DNA from: Isoetes taiwanensis
Taxonomy: Eukaryota; Streptophyta; Lycopodiopsida; Isoetales; Isoetaceae
Assembly: GCA_021234155.1 (NCBI GenBank)
Contig: JAJEKV010000022.1
Coordinates: 6,772,132-6,836,131 of the forward strand
Length of the DNA stretch: 64,000 nucleotides
Reading direction: 5' to 3'
Shown here: one piece after another, positions 22,095 through 33,040 of the stretch
How positions within the stretch are numbered: the first letter of the stretch is position 1
Layout: every line of letters begins with the position of its first letter
Notes under the pieces: generated by a model
Told to the model about the DNA's origin: nothing
Database searches by the model: none
Seen by the model: only the letters and a program-made list of their open reading frames with translations
Translations under genes and position numbers: made by a program

Positions 22095-22114
22095 TAGCCA
22101 ATAATATTATAGGA
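22095..22114 (-). mobile_element. candidate Helitron 5' end
   Basis: The minus strand from 22114 reads TCCTATAATATTATTGG, preceded by A. It is similar to the ends at 6382 and 55725. No hairpin-CTAG partner was located, so this may be a fragment. Confidence 0.35.
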
Positions 22115-22326
22115 TTGGGATCAAGATCTCTGCCATTTATCTTAGTTTTATCTTAGCCGTTGGATAGAACACTACGTTATCACATTATCACGCATGCACA
22201 CAAGTATTACTTTAATTTTCAATGCATACAAGTATTATTCTAATTTTCAATGCATACAAATATTATTTTAATTTTCAGTACAATGGTCACTAGCAAATGT
22301 GTGCCTAACATCCGATAGTTAGAGCG

Positions 22327-22904
22327 TTAAAAACACTGGTTTTTTTTTTTTTTTTTGAAGGCAAGAGTGTCTGTATTGTATTCAGAGGATAAGAGTGTTT
22401 ACACATACAGTCGAGTCCAGAACTACTACCACTTCTCGAATCCATGGATAGTAGTCCAGACTCTGAGCCTGGTACTTAGAGCCTCTCTCAACTTCTTCTC
22501 CAATGGATACTATAGGAGAGAGGACTCTGTTCCTAGACTAAATTTTTTACAATGAAGGTCTATGACCTTATTATAGTGGCTCCACAATAGGCCTGATATA
22601 AGCTATACGTACATGGTCACCAAAAAGAGGACTTTAAACCTGTGAGGATCCCTGTATGGATCACCAAGCGCCCAGGCTCAAGAGCAGAGTTCAAGCAGCA
22701 ACTGTTCAGATTAGATTGGCTGGCTAGAAGCCTTAGTGAGAAAGAACCACTTTAAGCACCCTCCGAAAAACTAGCATCCAGGGAGTGGCATCTGCGCGTT
22801 AACTTGGCCTTATTCCATTACTGCAGTACTATGGGCATAGCCTTCTTCCAAACAATAAGAATAGAGCAGGCCTGCTGAGCCTCAATCCCTTAAAAACACT
22901 GGTT
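22327..22904 (-). mobile_element. poly-A non-LTR retroelement with target duplication
   Basis: The element 22341-22889 is flanked by a 15-bp direct repeat, TTAAAAACACTGGTT (22327-22341 and 22890-22904). On the minus strand it ends CTTGCCTTC-A(n) with about 15-17 A. Such a structure is diagnostic of target-primed reverse transcription. The 549-bp body has no recognisable coding region or tRNA-like head, so it may be a SINE of non-tRNA origin or a 5'-truncated LINE. It shares its 3' end with the insertion at 39832-41123. Confidence 0.75.
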
Positions 22905-23162
22905 ACTTGCATTTTAGGTGCTTATAATAATGTCTAGGGTCCGCCTTCGCTGTTTAGGTCATGCCATATCCTGTAGAATATTCCTTGTGGAGTCATACAG
23001 GCCATCCGCCTGAAAAGAAGATGGGGTCAAACGGCCATGTTTTGACCCCATCATGTCAATGGGTACCAAAAAACCAATTCAGTGGTTTTCAACTACCAAA
23101 TTATACAATGTCAATGCATAACCAAATTCTGTGACAGAGCCCGGAGAGTTGTTCCCCACCTA

Positions 23163-23890
23163 GGCACCAACATGCCACCTAGGTTCAAACATGCCAAGGT
23201 AGCTCAAACATGCCAAGGTGGCTCAAACATGCCATGTGGGCTCCAACATGCCACCTAGGCTCCAACATGCCAAGGTGGCTCAAACATGCCACGTCGGCTC
23301 CCAACATGCCACTTAGGCTCCAACATGCCACTCGGCCCAAACATGCCAAGGTCGTTCAAACATGCCACGTAGGCTCCAACATGCAACCTAAGCTCCAACA
23401 TGCCAAGGTGGCTCGAACATGCCACCTAGGCACCAACATGCCACCTAGGCTCAAACATGTCACCGTGGCTCAAACATGCCAAGATGGCTCAAACATGCCA
23501 CGCGGGCTCCAACATGCCAAGGTGGCTCAAACATGCTATATGGGCTCCAACATGCCAAGGTGGTTCAAACATGCCAAGGTGGCTCAGACATGCCACCTAG
23601 GCTCCGACATGATAAGGTGGCTCAAACATGCCACGTGGGCTCCAACATGCCACCTAGGTTCCAACATGCCAAGGTGGCTCAAACATGCCACGTGGACTCC
23701 AACATGCCACGGGCTCCAACATGCCAAGGTGGCTCAAACATGCCGAATAAGCTCTAACATGGCACCTAGGCTCAAACATGCCAAGGTGGCTCCAATATGC
23801 CACGCAGGCTCCAACATGCCACCTAGGTTCCAACATGCAAAGGTGGCTCAGGCATGCCACCTAGGCTCAAGCATGCCATCTAGGCACTCC
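23163..23890 (+). repeat. 19-bp minisatellite array, copy A
   Basis: About 38 units of types CCAAGGTGGCTCAAACATG and CCACCTAGGCTCCAACATG alternate irregularly. Because 57 bp is three units, all three frames stay open and give spurious 19-residue periodic peptides. The same array occurs at 35589-35870 and 36605-37175 on the other strand, always at the same end of the larger repeat described next. Confidence 0.92.
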
Positions 23891-25250
23891 AAGTGGTGAC
23901 ATGGCATGTTAAGTAAGCAAGGCCAAGTTTTGACTAGGCCAAAAATGAAAAGATGTCCATCTTTGGTCTTTTCATTGGGTGATGTTGGCAAATTTTAGGT
24001 GACATGGCTAGATGGTGATGACATGGACATGATGACTAGGACTTTATGCAAGAAATATGATAACCTTTGGAATTTTTGGTAGAGGAGTTTGGCAAGGGAT
24101 AGAATAGAGGGATCTTGAAGAACTTAAAGCGTTGACACCCTTCCCCAAATCGAACCAGGCCAGGACTTTGCTCAGCTTTCTCACCAGAGGGGAGAGGCCA
24201 GACCCCAGGAGATGGACCTCAGAAAGGTTGTCGAGGCAACCTTTTCTAGCAGTGCTCCTCTGGGAGGGCAAATGCCAATCCCCCCCTCCCCCCCCCCGGG
24301 AGCTCAATTTTCCTATCCGACCGTTGAATCCGTCATTCAAGTAACCTTCTTCGAGCAGGCTCAAAAAAATCCAAGATCCGTCCGGGAGAACTTATCAAAC
24401 CACGAAGCGTCCTACGGGTTGACTGCGTAAAAAACCAAGTGTTTTGTCATTCGGGCAGTACAAAGGCTCTGGAATGGAGATTCGACTTCGCCATGTCGTC
24501 CCGAATGGCGAAATTATCCCAGGGACCAAGTTACATGGTCATTTTTTGGCAACGAAATAAACACGAACCCTCTACATAGGGGTATTCCGCAGCCACCTCC
24601 TAGGCCAATTGACTACGAACGTGTTGGACATGAGCTACTTTGGTGCTTCTTGGAGAAGGGATGGTCTTCTGCCCACAAAACATGGTCCCTAGGGTAATGT
24701 CGACATTTGAGTCCATTGGCAGAGTCAGTTCACAATTTTGGAGTGGGAAAGTTGTCTGTCCGTGGCCAGGGTTCTTTGGGAGAGGACCTTTGGGGCGAAC
24801 TGCCTCCGGAAGGTTTTAAAGGTCCATATTCTGGCGTCAACACCCTCCCTCTACATGATGACATTGTGCAAGATTTTGGTCGAATCTTTCTAGGATATAG
24901 CCTCCGAAACGTAAACCCTGTGTGTTGCTAGGTTATTGAAGGGTTTACGTTATGGGGGTCGAGTTTTAGTCGGTTGCACTTGGGACATGGTTGAGAAGCT
25001 GCAATTGAAAACATGAAGTATTAGGAACTGATGGAATGGGGTTTGGAGTTATCCTCCTCCCAGGGTGACAATTAGAAGTCAAGAGCCTTTTGCAAAGATA
25101 AAATTGTTTGGGATCATTGGGATGGCCAATAGATCAAACTGTTATTTCGATTGCCATAGCTCCATATGTGTTTAGCAAAGGTGCACCTAGCTATCCAAGA
25201 AAACGACCACGTTTTGGCCTCAAAATGTAAACCCCTGTGTGTTGCTAGGT
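23891..25250 (+). repeat. unnamed large repeat, copy A
   Basis: Plus-oriented body downstream of the minisatellite. It matches, as reverse complement, 35275-35588 plus 25895-27420 (one copy split by a LINE), and 35876-36604. Landmarks in order are ACACCCTTCCCCAAATCGAA (24136), a C tract (24282-24297), TTGACTACGAACGTGTTGGA (24610) and GGTTTACGTTATGGGGGTCG (24942). No LTR, primer-binding site, polymerase or transposase was recognised. A conserved open frame at 24707-24931 is noted separately. It may be a non-autonomous element or a satellite-linked segmental repeat. Confidence 0.7.
24707..24931 (+). other. open frame conserved between repeat copies
   Basis: The frame reads ESVHNFGVGKLSVRGQGSLG then GVNTLPLHDDIVQDFG. 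The same frame stays open in copies at 26440-26216 and 36420-36196 (minus) despite many substitutions, but is broken in the partial copy near 25360. I do not recognise the peptide. The conservation may be chance given the short length. Confidence 0.3.
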
Positions 25251-25890
25251 TAACCACCTCCAAACCAATTGACTACGAACGTGTTGGACATGAGCTGGTG
25301 CTTCTTGGAGAAGGGGTGGTCTCTTACAAAAACATAGTCCCTAGGGTAATGTCGACATTTGAGTCCATTGGCGGAGTCAGTTCACAATTTTTGGAGTGGG
25401 AAAGTTATGCATAAAGTGGCGAGGGGGTTCTTTGGGGAGGGACCTTTGGGGCTGCCTCAGGGAAGGTTTTAAAAGGTCCATCTTAAAGCGTCAACACCCT
25501 CCCCTCATACATGATGACATTGTGCAAGATTTTGGTGAATCTTTCTAGGATATAGCCTCCGAAACGTAAAACATTGTGTGTTGCTAGGTTATTGAAGGTT
25601 TAAGTTATGGGGGTGAGTTTTGGTCGGTTTGCACGGGACATGGTTGAAAGCTGAAAATAGGAATTGATGGAATGGGGTTTGGAGTTAATCCTTTTTGCAG
25701 TTAGCCTTTTGCGGTAGCAAATTGTTTGGGATCGACCGGGATGGCCAATTCCAAACTCTGTTATTTCGATTACCATAGCTAAAGCGTATGTGTTTGTAAA
25801 GGTGCACCTATCCAATCGACCACGTTTTGGTCTCAAAATGTAAACCCCGTGTGTTGCTAGATTATTGTAGGGTTTATATTTTGGAGGCCA
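25251..25890 (+). repeat. partial tandem copy of the large repeat
   Basis: Repeats the segment from CAATTGACTACGAACGTGTT (25266) to the AAACGTAAA...TTGCTAGG region, with many small deletions. It ends at about 25885, where an inverted copy begins. Confidence 0.7.
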
Positions 25891-26620
25891 AACGCGGGTC
25901 GTTTTTTGATAGCCAGGGTGCACCTTTGCTAAACACACATGCGGAGCCATGGCAATGAAATAAACAGAGTTTGGATCTATTGGCCATCCCGAACGATCCC
26001 AAACAATTTTCTTAGGCACTAAAGGCGCTTTGACTTCTAATTGCCACACCGAGGAGGATAACTCCAAACCCCATTCCATCAATTCCTATTGCTTCATGTT
26101 TTCAATTGCGCCTTCAACCATGTCCTGTGCAACCGACTAAAAACCTAACCCCATAACTCAAACCCTTCAATAACCTAGCAATACAATGTGGTTTACGCCG
26201 GAGGCTATATCCTAGTCAGATTCGACCAAAATCTTGCACAATGTCATCATGTAGAGGGAGGGTGTTGACACCAGAAGATGAACCTTTAAAACCTTCCGGA
26301 AGCAGTTCGCCCGAAAGGTCCTCTCCCAAAGAACCCTGGCCACAGACAGGCAACCTTCCCACTCCAAAACTGTGAACTGACTCTGCCAATGGACTCAAAA
26401 TGTCGACATTACCCTGGGGACCAAGTTTTGTGGAGAGAAGACCACCCCTTCTCCAAGAAGCACCAAAGTAGCTCATGTCCAACACGTTCGTAGTCAATTG
26501 GCCTAGGAGGTGGCTGCGGAATACCCCTATGTAGAGGGTTCGTGTTTCTTTCGTTGCAAAAAATGACCATGTAACTTGGTCCCTGTGGTAATTTCGCCAT
26601 TCTAGACGACATGACGAAGT

Positions 26621-27157
26621 CATTAGGGTTTTTTTGAGATTAAAAAAGGGCCTGCAAAACATGCCAACTAAGCCAAATGAAGATAAATGAACTACCAATC
26701 AGAAATCAGAGCCTGACGGGTCCAGTCAACAAAACTGTTATAACTAACTCACTGGATCACATTTTCTAGTATAACTATTGATAGAAAAGTCCAAATGAGC
26801 TCATAGATAGATCTCGTCGAGATCTTTTCAATCTTAGGTGCTTTGCACATATTTTAACCACTTATGATTGTCAAAACTCCAAAAAATATGGTTTTTACCA
26901 TTTTTTACTATCCTACGGGGCTAAAAATATGCAAACCATCCAAGATTGGAAAGATTTCAATGAGATCTATCTATTGCACCAAACAAGAGCTTATTTGGAC
27001 TTTTCTATCAACACTTATACTAGAAAATGTGATCCAGTGAGTTAGTTATAACTGTTTTGCTGACTGGATTACCAGTTCTGTTTTCTGATTGATAGTTCAT
27101 ATAGCTTAGTCAGCAGTTCTTAGAAGGCCCTTTTATGATCTCAAAAAATCCCTAATG
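26621..27157. mobile_element. foldback MITE with ~240-bp terminal inverted repeats
   Basis: The left end CATTAGGGTTTTTTTGAGAT and the reverse complement of the right end (CATTAGGGATTTTTTGAGAT) match, and the inverted similarity continues for about 240 bp through TAACTAACTCACTGGATCAC and GATAGAAAAGTCCAAAT. The centre (about 26870-26930) is unpaired. Copy A of the host repeat (24480-24510) is an empty site. Comparison gives GAAGT|element|CGAATCTCC against GAAGTCGAATCTCC, so no target duplication is visible, which is unusual. There is no coding capacity. A solo terminus lies at 18711-18764. Superfamily unassigned. Confidence 0.8.
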
Positions 27158-27405
27158 CGAATCTCCATTCCAGAGCCTTTGTACTGCCCGAACGACAAAA
27201 CACTTGGTTTCCTACGCGGTCAACCCGCAGGAGGCTTCGTGGTTTGATAAGTTCTCCCGGACGGATCTTGGATTTTTTTGAGCCTGCTCGAAGCAGGTTA
27301 CTTGAATGACGGATTCAACGGTCGAATAGGAAACTTGAGCCCCCGGAGGGGGGGAATTGGCATTTGCCCTCCCAGAGGAGCGCTGCTAGGAAAGGCTGCC
27401 TCGAC

Positions 27406-27420
27406 AATCTTTCTGAGGTC
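27406..27420 (+). repeat. LINE target-site duplication, left
   Basis: AATCTTTCTGAGGTC, repeated exactly at 35260-35274 directly after the poly-A tail. Confidence 0.92.
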
Positions 27421-27425
27421 AAATT

Positions 27426-27567
27426 GCTAGCCCCTACAGGGCTAGCACAAATCTCGATTGAATGAAGAGTTAGAAGGGCAGGAGGCATTTTGAGCCTCCT
27501 GCCATATGAATCCTCTCCAAATTATCTACTGCCTCCTGCCATATGAATCCTCTCCAAATTATCTACA
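27426..27567 (+). repeat. LINE leader hairpins and 37-bp tandem repeat
   Basis: The hairpin GCTAGCCC/GGGCTAGC (27426-27446) lies five bases from the LINE start. A second perfect hairpin, GGCAGGAGGC/GCCTCCTGCC (27477-27503), overlaps the first of two 37-bp units (27494-27530 and 27531-27567, one mismatch). Leader repeats in LINEs often carry promoter activity; here that is inference. Confidence 0.85.
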
Positions 27568-27877
27568 AATGGACACTAAAATCTTTGTAATTTTACAGGA
27601 TAATGGCAGATTAACTTGTGGATATCTGTGTGGATCTGCAACTTGTCTCTGGCATTCTTTGATAACAAATCAATTCTTCCCGGAGGAAAATTTTCATCTG
27701 GAATACACATTTGTTCCAAGCTGTGAAGAATTTGAAATCGAAATCATTCATTCTTGGCTAGAAGAATTCATTGGAAACAAAAATTCTGAAGCCACTGCTA
27801 TTCTAAGAGTAAATTGTGATTGGACAGATTCAAAATTGACAGTCAAATTGTATTCCGAGACAGATCAAGGGCAATGA
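27506..27877 (+). CDS. LINE leader ORF (ORF0-like), unknown function
   Basis: An uninterrupted 123-codon frame upstream of ORF1. A second in-frame Met (MDTKIFVILQ) lies after the tandem repeat, at about 27569, and may be the real start because the first Met falls within the repeat unit. The peptide contains CGYLCGSATCLWHSL and acidic stretches and ends SETDQGQ. No domain was recognised. It lies about 150 bp before ORF1. It could be an accessory ORF or part of ORF1 lost by mutation. Confidence 0.4.
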   Translation: MNPLQIIYCLLPYESSPNYLQMDTKIFVILQDNGRLTCGYLCGSATCLWHSLITNQFFPEENFHLEYTFVPSCEEFEIEIIHSWLEEFIGNKNSEATAILRVNCDWTDSKLTVKLYSETDQGQ

Positions 27878-28030
27878 AGAGTGCTTTCCTGAATTCTTAG
27901 TGATTGAGTTGATTTCCTTTCAATCTGCCTCTCCCCTGATTTTCCTTTTCCCCTTTTCCCTTTCAAATTTTTCGCTCCCTCCTTTCACTTCCTTCTCACG
28001 TGTCTCTGTTTTCTTCCCCTGATCTTTTTT

Positions 28031-29272
28031 ATGGATAATTTAGCCAATTTTAGCCCAAAATTCCTAGCCTTTCTTCACGATTTTGCTCAGCTTGAAGACT
28101 CTGAGCGCTCTCCCTTGCTTCACCAGTTAAGTCTTTACCAAGAAAATCCAAAAAAATGTATGCTCTTTGGTGATTTTGCTAACCTCCTATCTTCTGATCA
28201 GATCATGCACCCTAGAACTCACAAGGTGCCAATCTGGGATAATCTTTCCAAGGACCCGGGTCTCTATGGTCGTCTTCCAATCTTGCACCCAAACACTCAG
28301 ATCCCATTGCCTTATGGGGTGCCAAAACCAATAAGAAGTGTCATCTCAGACAAAGCTTTGGATCAAGCCTTATTGGAGACCCGATCTCCTGATGGAAGCA
28401 AGCAACCACTCTATCATGGTATTTCTTTAAATCTTCCCTCTGTTCATGAAAAGATGTCAATTCTTAAAGATACTGCTATTCTAGTTAAGGTCAACAAGTC
28501 TGGCATTAACCTAGGAAAGCTTTGGAATTTCTGCCAAAAGCTCCAAAAAGGTGTTCTTATCAAAGCTATTTACTGGCTAAACTATCCATTCATCATGATT
28601 GAGTGTGAAAATAAAAGATCAGCAAATTTCTTTCTGAACCATGGTCCTCTGGTATTTGAAAATTATCAAATCTCCTTTCTTAAATGGAATCCCAGACTTG
28701 AAACCAAATCCTTTGACTCTTTATGCATTGCTTCCACTACCTTGCATGGCTTGAATCCTATATACTGGAATGAAGATTGTTTCAGATCTTTATTTAATTC
28801 CATTGGCACCTACATCTCTACTGAATATTTCCCTGAGAGACCACCCCGTGCCTTTATCCAACTTGACCTTTCCAAAGATATTCCAACTCAAATTCCTTTC
28901 CTTGATGCTTTTGGACAGAAGTCAACTCTATCACTAAGGTGGTCAGGTTTGCCTCCTCAATGTCAAACATGTCAGAATAGGCATTTTTGGTATGATAATT
29001 GCAGTTCATGCTCTAAGAATCAGGTGAACATGACAACACATTCAATTCCATTAAAGGATATGAGTCAAGTTGAAAAAGTTGGATCCTCACATGAAACAAT
29101 AGCATTCAGAAGTGCTATGCCTCGAGACAGAAATGAAACAGCTGGGATGACACTATTAGGTAATGCTTCAAATGCAAAGGATCATAATGATTTCAGCTGG
29201 AAAAGAGAATGGTTCTCAAAAGAGAATCCACAAGAACAGATTGGAAAAGGAAAAGTTAAAGCAAAATCATGA
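28031..29272 (+). CDS. LINE ORF1: RNA-binding protein, N-terminal part
   Basis: 413 codons from ATG. Residues about 140-280 resemble the DUF4283 domain of plant L1-like ORF1 proteins (KDTAILVKVNKSGINLGKLW, NHGPLVFENYQISFLKWNP, then LSLRWSGLPPQC). Next comes a zinc-knuckle variant, C-x2-C-x3-H-x5-C (CQTCQNRHFWYDNC, about residue 313). ORF1 proteins coat the element RNA and act as chaperones in the RNP. The frame ends early in a stop; a +1 continuation exists (29163-30119), so a frameshift probably truncated it. Confidence 0.78.
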   Translation: MDNLANFSPKFLAFLHDFAQLEDSERSPLLHQLSLYQENPKKCMLFGDFANLLSSDQIMHPRTHKVPIWDNLSKDPGLYGRLPILHPNTQIPLPYGVPKPIRSVISDKALDQALLETRSPDGSKQPLYHGISLNLPSVHEKMSILKDTAILVKVNKSGINLGKLWNFCQKLQKGVLIKAIYWLNYPFIMIECENKRSANFFLNHGPLVFENYQISFLKWNPRLETKSFDSLCIASTTLHGLNPIYWNEDCFRSLFNSIGTYISTEYFPERPPRAFIQLDLSKDIPTQIPFLDAFGQKSTLSLRWSGLPPQCQTCQNRHFWYDNCSSCSKNQVNMTTHSIPLKDMSQVEKVGSSHETIAFRSAMPRDRNETAGMTLLGNASNAKDHNDFSWKREWFSKENPQEQIGKGKVKAKS

Positions 29273-30119
29273 CCATCAAACTTTTGTAACATTTTCAAAT
29301 GAAAGTGCTTTGACAGGAATGTTTAAAAAGCCTGCAGAAATAAATGTGATTCAGAAGTATGGTGAATACATTGGAAAAGGGAAAGCCCCCATGGAACAGT
29401 TAGCAACATCAACAGAAGTTTTGCATTCAACTCTGGATAGAATTATTCAAGATGCAAAAATCTTGAATAATTCCAAACTGTCTTCAAAATTGGATTCTCA
29501 AAAAAGCAGTAAGGGAGATCTATTAATTAGGGAAAGCCATGCAAATAAACCCCAACTCCTGGGTTCTACAAAAACTCAAGAGAAACAATTGGAGAAACAA
29601 GAGATCTCTAAATCTCTACAAAGGCAAACACAAGCAGTGGATAAATGTAAGAATTCTGCATCAACTCTTCCCCAACACGACCTAGACAAAGGAGAAAAAA
29701 TATCTCCATTGGTGATTTCAAATGAACCTGATCAAGAAACCATGGTTCTCTGCTCCAATCAGTTTCAGGTACTTGCAGATTTAAATACTAACCTTGATGA
29801 TCAATTGTTGTCTGCTGGAAATCATGACTCCCTTGCTTCACCTCATGTTACTCCATCATTTCCTTTCAGTGATGTTCCCATACCCCCCCAATCTCCATGT
29901 TCATTTCCTCCATCTCAGCCCCATCCTCTGATTGATATTGAAATATCCACTCCCCCTATGAACCTAAAGAGACAATCCATCTCAGCAGATATAGAGCAAC
30001 AAATGGCCATACTGCAGGAAGGGTTAGTTTGCATGAACTCAACTCATATTGGCACTCAGGCTCAGGATGTTGGAAAGATTGATCGCCTCCGAGTCGCTCG
30101 TGGAATGCAATGGTATTAG
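29163..30119 (+). pseudogene. LINE ORF1, C-terminal part after frameshift
   Basis: A 318-codon frame overlapping the end of the previous ORF and rich in Ser, Lys, Gln and Pro (for example PIPPQSPCSFPPSQPHPLID). This is typical of the low-complexity tail of plant LINE ORF1. It has no folded domain and was probably one protein with 28031-29272. About 440 bp of decayed sequence lie between it and ORF2. Confidence 0.6.
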
Positions 30120-30563
30120 ATACTCGTAAAGAGATCAGGTCCAAGTTCTTCCCGAAACTCTTCCAAGTCTTAGTCCCGAGATGCGCAGATCAACCCTCAA
30201 ACTTCTCTTATGGATACTCAAATGCCTGTGCAAGTACCTTTTCATAATGCCCGCTAAGAAATGCTTGTTTGATAACTCGTTAAATAGGATGTTTGAGTTT
30301 ATTCGGGGTGCCGATAGTGAGAGAGTGAGAAAGATCTAGATTCTAATAAAGAAAATCTAGGAGATAATACTTGGGGAGATGATGAACTCTTGAGAGACTC
30401 TCAGAAGGCTAAGCCCCATTCCAAAACATTGCTAAAATTGGTGGAGGCCAACACCCCGCCAATAATAAGAAGCAAAAATCTAAACAAGAGAAATAAAAAG
30501 GCTGGCAAAAATTTAGGGAGATCCACATAATTTCCCTCCATCTATTTCTTATCTCATCTTTAA

Positions 30564-31166
30564 ATGAAGATTCTTAGTTGGAATCTAAGAGGCATTAAAG
30601 GACCTTTGAAAAGAAGGAGGGCCATTGCTCAAATTAGACAGTATGATGCTGACATTATAATGCTTCAGGAGCTCAAACTTCCTAAGTTTGAAGCCTCTAA
30701 TTTGGGAGACTGGATTTACCCAGGCTCCTCATCAATCTGGATTTAAGCTAATGGTACTAGAGGTGGAATGGCCATCATTTGGAAAAACTTGCATCATGTC
30801 TCCTTCTGCAATAGTTTATCTAAAATGTGGCAGTCTGTCACTTTCTCTGTGAACAACATTTCCTTTGGAGTCATAAATGTGTATGCCTCCACCTGTCCAA
30901 AGGAGAGAGAAAATCTATGGCCCAACATCAGTTCCTGGATTACTCAAAACTCCTCTGTTGACTGGATTCTAGCAGGAGACTTTAATAATACCCCTACTTG
31001 GGATATGAAATTGGGAAATAAAATCAATATGTCTGTGACAGAAAGGGTGAGGTGGAATAATCTTATTTCTGATTCATCTCTCATTCACATTCCTTCTTCT
31101 ACCTCTGTTTATACTTGGTCTAATAAACAAAAAAATCTTGACAGAGTGTTCCGTGGCCTTGGATAG
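30564..31166 (+). pseudogene. LINE ORF2: APE endonuclease domain
   Basis: The frame starts MKILSWNLRGIKGPLKRR and contains DIIMLQELKLP, the catalytic-glutamate motif. One in-frame stop at 30744-30746 is passed. The same frame continues at 30768 with NVYAST and ILAGDFNNTP, the third core motif. The domain nicks target DNA at T-rich sites to prime reverse transcription. After about 31140 the reading passes to another frame, which supplies the final SDHQP motif. Confidence 0.85.
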
Positions 31167-32952
31167 ATTTTTATGTCCGAATCCAAACTCCGATTTACGG
31201 GATAATTGCTATGTCATAAGTGATGAAGGTACTTCCATCTCGGATCATCAGCCCCAATTTCTCTGTACCAAGCATTTGCTTAATCCACCAAGGGAGAGAA
31301 ATATTCCTTTCAAATTTAATTGTTCTCTCCTTCAAAACAACTCTTTCCATGAAGAGTTCTCTGATTTCTACAGGTCCCTTGACTCTATGCTGCCTAATAC
31401 TTCCATGAAGAATTTCTATTCCAAAATAAAAAAGGCTAAAGAGTGGATAAAGGTTTGGGCAAAAAATAAAAATAAGGCCAAAATTCAAGAAAAAGAAAAT
31501 CTTCTTCATAAGATGAAAGATATGAGATCCCTGCTGCAAATTGACCCTTATAATTCTAGTCTTCACATAGCAGAAGAATTAATTGAGAGGCATCTTAAAT
31601 CCATAGAGGAAAAGGAGGCTAGATTCTCTGCAATAAAATGTAAAATCAAATACAATAGTGAGATTGACCATGGGAGCTCTAAATTTTTCTTCCGAGTTGC
31701 TAAGTCCAGACTTCTCAAGAACTCTATAAATCATGTAATTAATGACTCTGGCACTACTCTCAGTTCGAATCATGAGATCAAGAAGTATTTTTATGACAGT
31801 TACTCTTTCCTTTTCAAGGGCAATGATCTTACTGCCATTGATATTATTAACAGAGATAAATTTCTGGCTAAGTTGGACTCCATTCTTCCAAATACTATTG
31901 ATTCTATGGATATCTCTCTAACTGCAGTTCCTGGGGAGGAGGAAATTCTTAAAACTCTTTTGAGCTTCTCCAAGAACAAATCTCCTGGTCCTGATGGTTT
32001 CCCCCCAGAATTCTATTCTCAATTTTAGGACATTATGAAATCTGATATTATTGGCTTTGTGCATGGATTTTGGAATTCTGAGCATTTACACTCCTCCATT
32101 TCTGCTGGTTTCATTACTCTAGTACCAAAGGTGGATAATCCTTCTTCCTTCAATGAATGGAGACCAATATCTCTCACCAATTCTACTTACAAACTCTGTG
32201 CCAAAATTATTGCTAGAAGAATCCAGGCTTTTCTCCAGAAAAATATAAGTATCAACCAATCTGCATTTCTTCCAAACAGATTTATTCTTGATAATTATAT
32301 TAGTGCTATGGAAGGCTTGCATTGGAATAGGATCTCCCATCAATCTTGCATTTTGCTCAAATTAGATTTCAAGAGAGCTTTTGATACTGTCAGTTGGGAT
32401 TTCATTGATATTGCTCTCAAAAAAATGGGTTTTCACTCCAAGCTCATATCTCTTATTCATGGTCTAAACTCTATGTCCAACTCTGCTGTCCTGATCAATG
32501 GATCTCCTTCAAATTTCTTCCCCCTGGCAAGAGGGGTTAGACAGGGTTGCCCATTGGCCCCTTACCTTTTTCTCATTATTGCTGAAATGCTCACAAGATG
32601 TGTTCTCCATATGCAAAATTCTGGACTGTTAACTGGTTTATCTCTTCCCAATAACTTGGATATGCTTACAATTTCACAGTATGCTGATGACACTTTTGTA
32701 TTCTTGGATTCCAATCCCAATAATATCAATACCTTTCTAGATCTTCTCAAGGAGTTCTCTGCAGCATCAGGTGTTCATCTCAATATTGATAAAAGTAAGA
32801 TCATAGGTGATGTCACTCAGTCTTATATTTGTGACATCCAGGTTCTGAATCCTAATCAAGCTTCCAAATTATTAGGTATGCCTCTCTCTCTAAGTCCAAA
32901 TTTAAAGGGCCTTTGGGATCCTATCTGCAAAAATCAAAAGGAAACCGAATAA
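31138..32952 (+). pseudogene. LINE ORF2: endonuclease end and reverse transcriptase
   Basis: Begins with the end of the endonuclease (DRFLCPNPNSD, SISDHQP). A lysine-rich linker is followed by KNKSPGPDGFPPEFYSQF and an in-frame TAG (32026-32028). The same frame continues with GFITLVPKVDNPSSFNEWRP, FLPNRFILDN, LLKLDFKRAFDTVSWDF, RGVRQGCPLAPYLF and SQYADDTFVFLD. These are reverse transcriptase blocks 1-5 with the YADD catalytic pair. The frame is lost at 32952. Confidence 0.9.
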
Positions 32953-33040
32953 TTATAGGAATTGCCTATCTTTTGCGGGGAGGACAATCATTGCAAAACT
33001 CGGTTCTAGCTTCCTCTCATGTATACTTCTTACGCTCTAA

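Larger units (their letters stand above)
25895..27420 (-). repeat. large repeat, inverted copy B (split by LINE and MITE)
   Basis: Reverse complement of copy A, continuing across the LINE at 35275-35870 including its minisatellite. The sequence before the LINE (GCCTCGACAATCTTTCTGAG) and after it (CATCTTTTGGGGTCTGG) is contiguous in copy A, so B and the 35.3-35.9 kb piece are one element. It is also interrupted by the foldback MITE 26621-27157. The open frame 26698-26216 includes the conserved ESVHSFGVG frame. Confidence 0.75.

Noticed and set aside
23163-23890. Long open frames (229 and 93 codons) across the minisatellite
   Set aside because: Unit length 19 bp keeps all frames open and gives a 19-residue periodic peptide. 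Codon content is a by-product of the repeat; the same happens at 35589-35864 and 36431-37200.
23163-23890. CRISPR-like direct repeats
   Set aside because: The 19-bp units are contiguous with no unique spacers and no cas genes are present; this is a eukaryotic minisatellite.
31195-31773. Minus-strand ORFs inside the LINE (123 and 64 codons)
   Set aside because: Shadows of the reverse transcriptase region on the coding strand.
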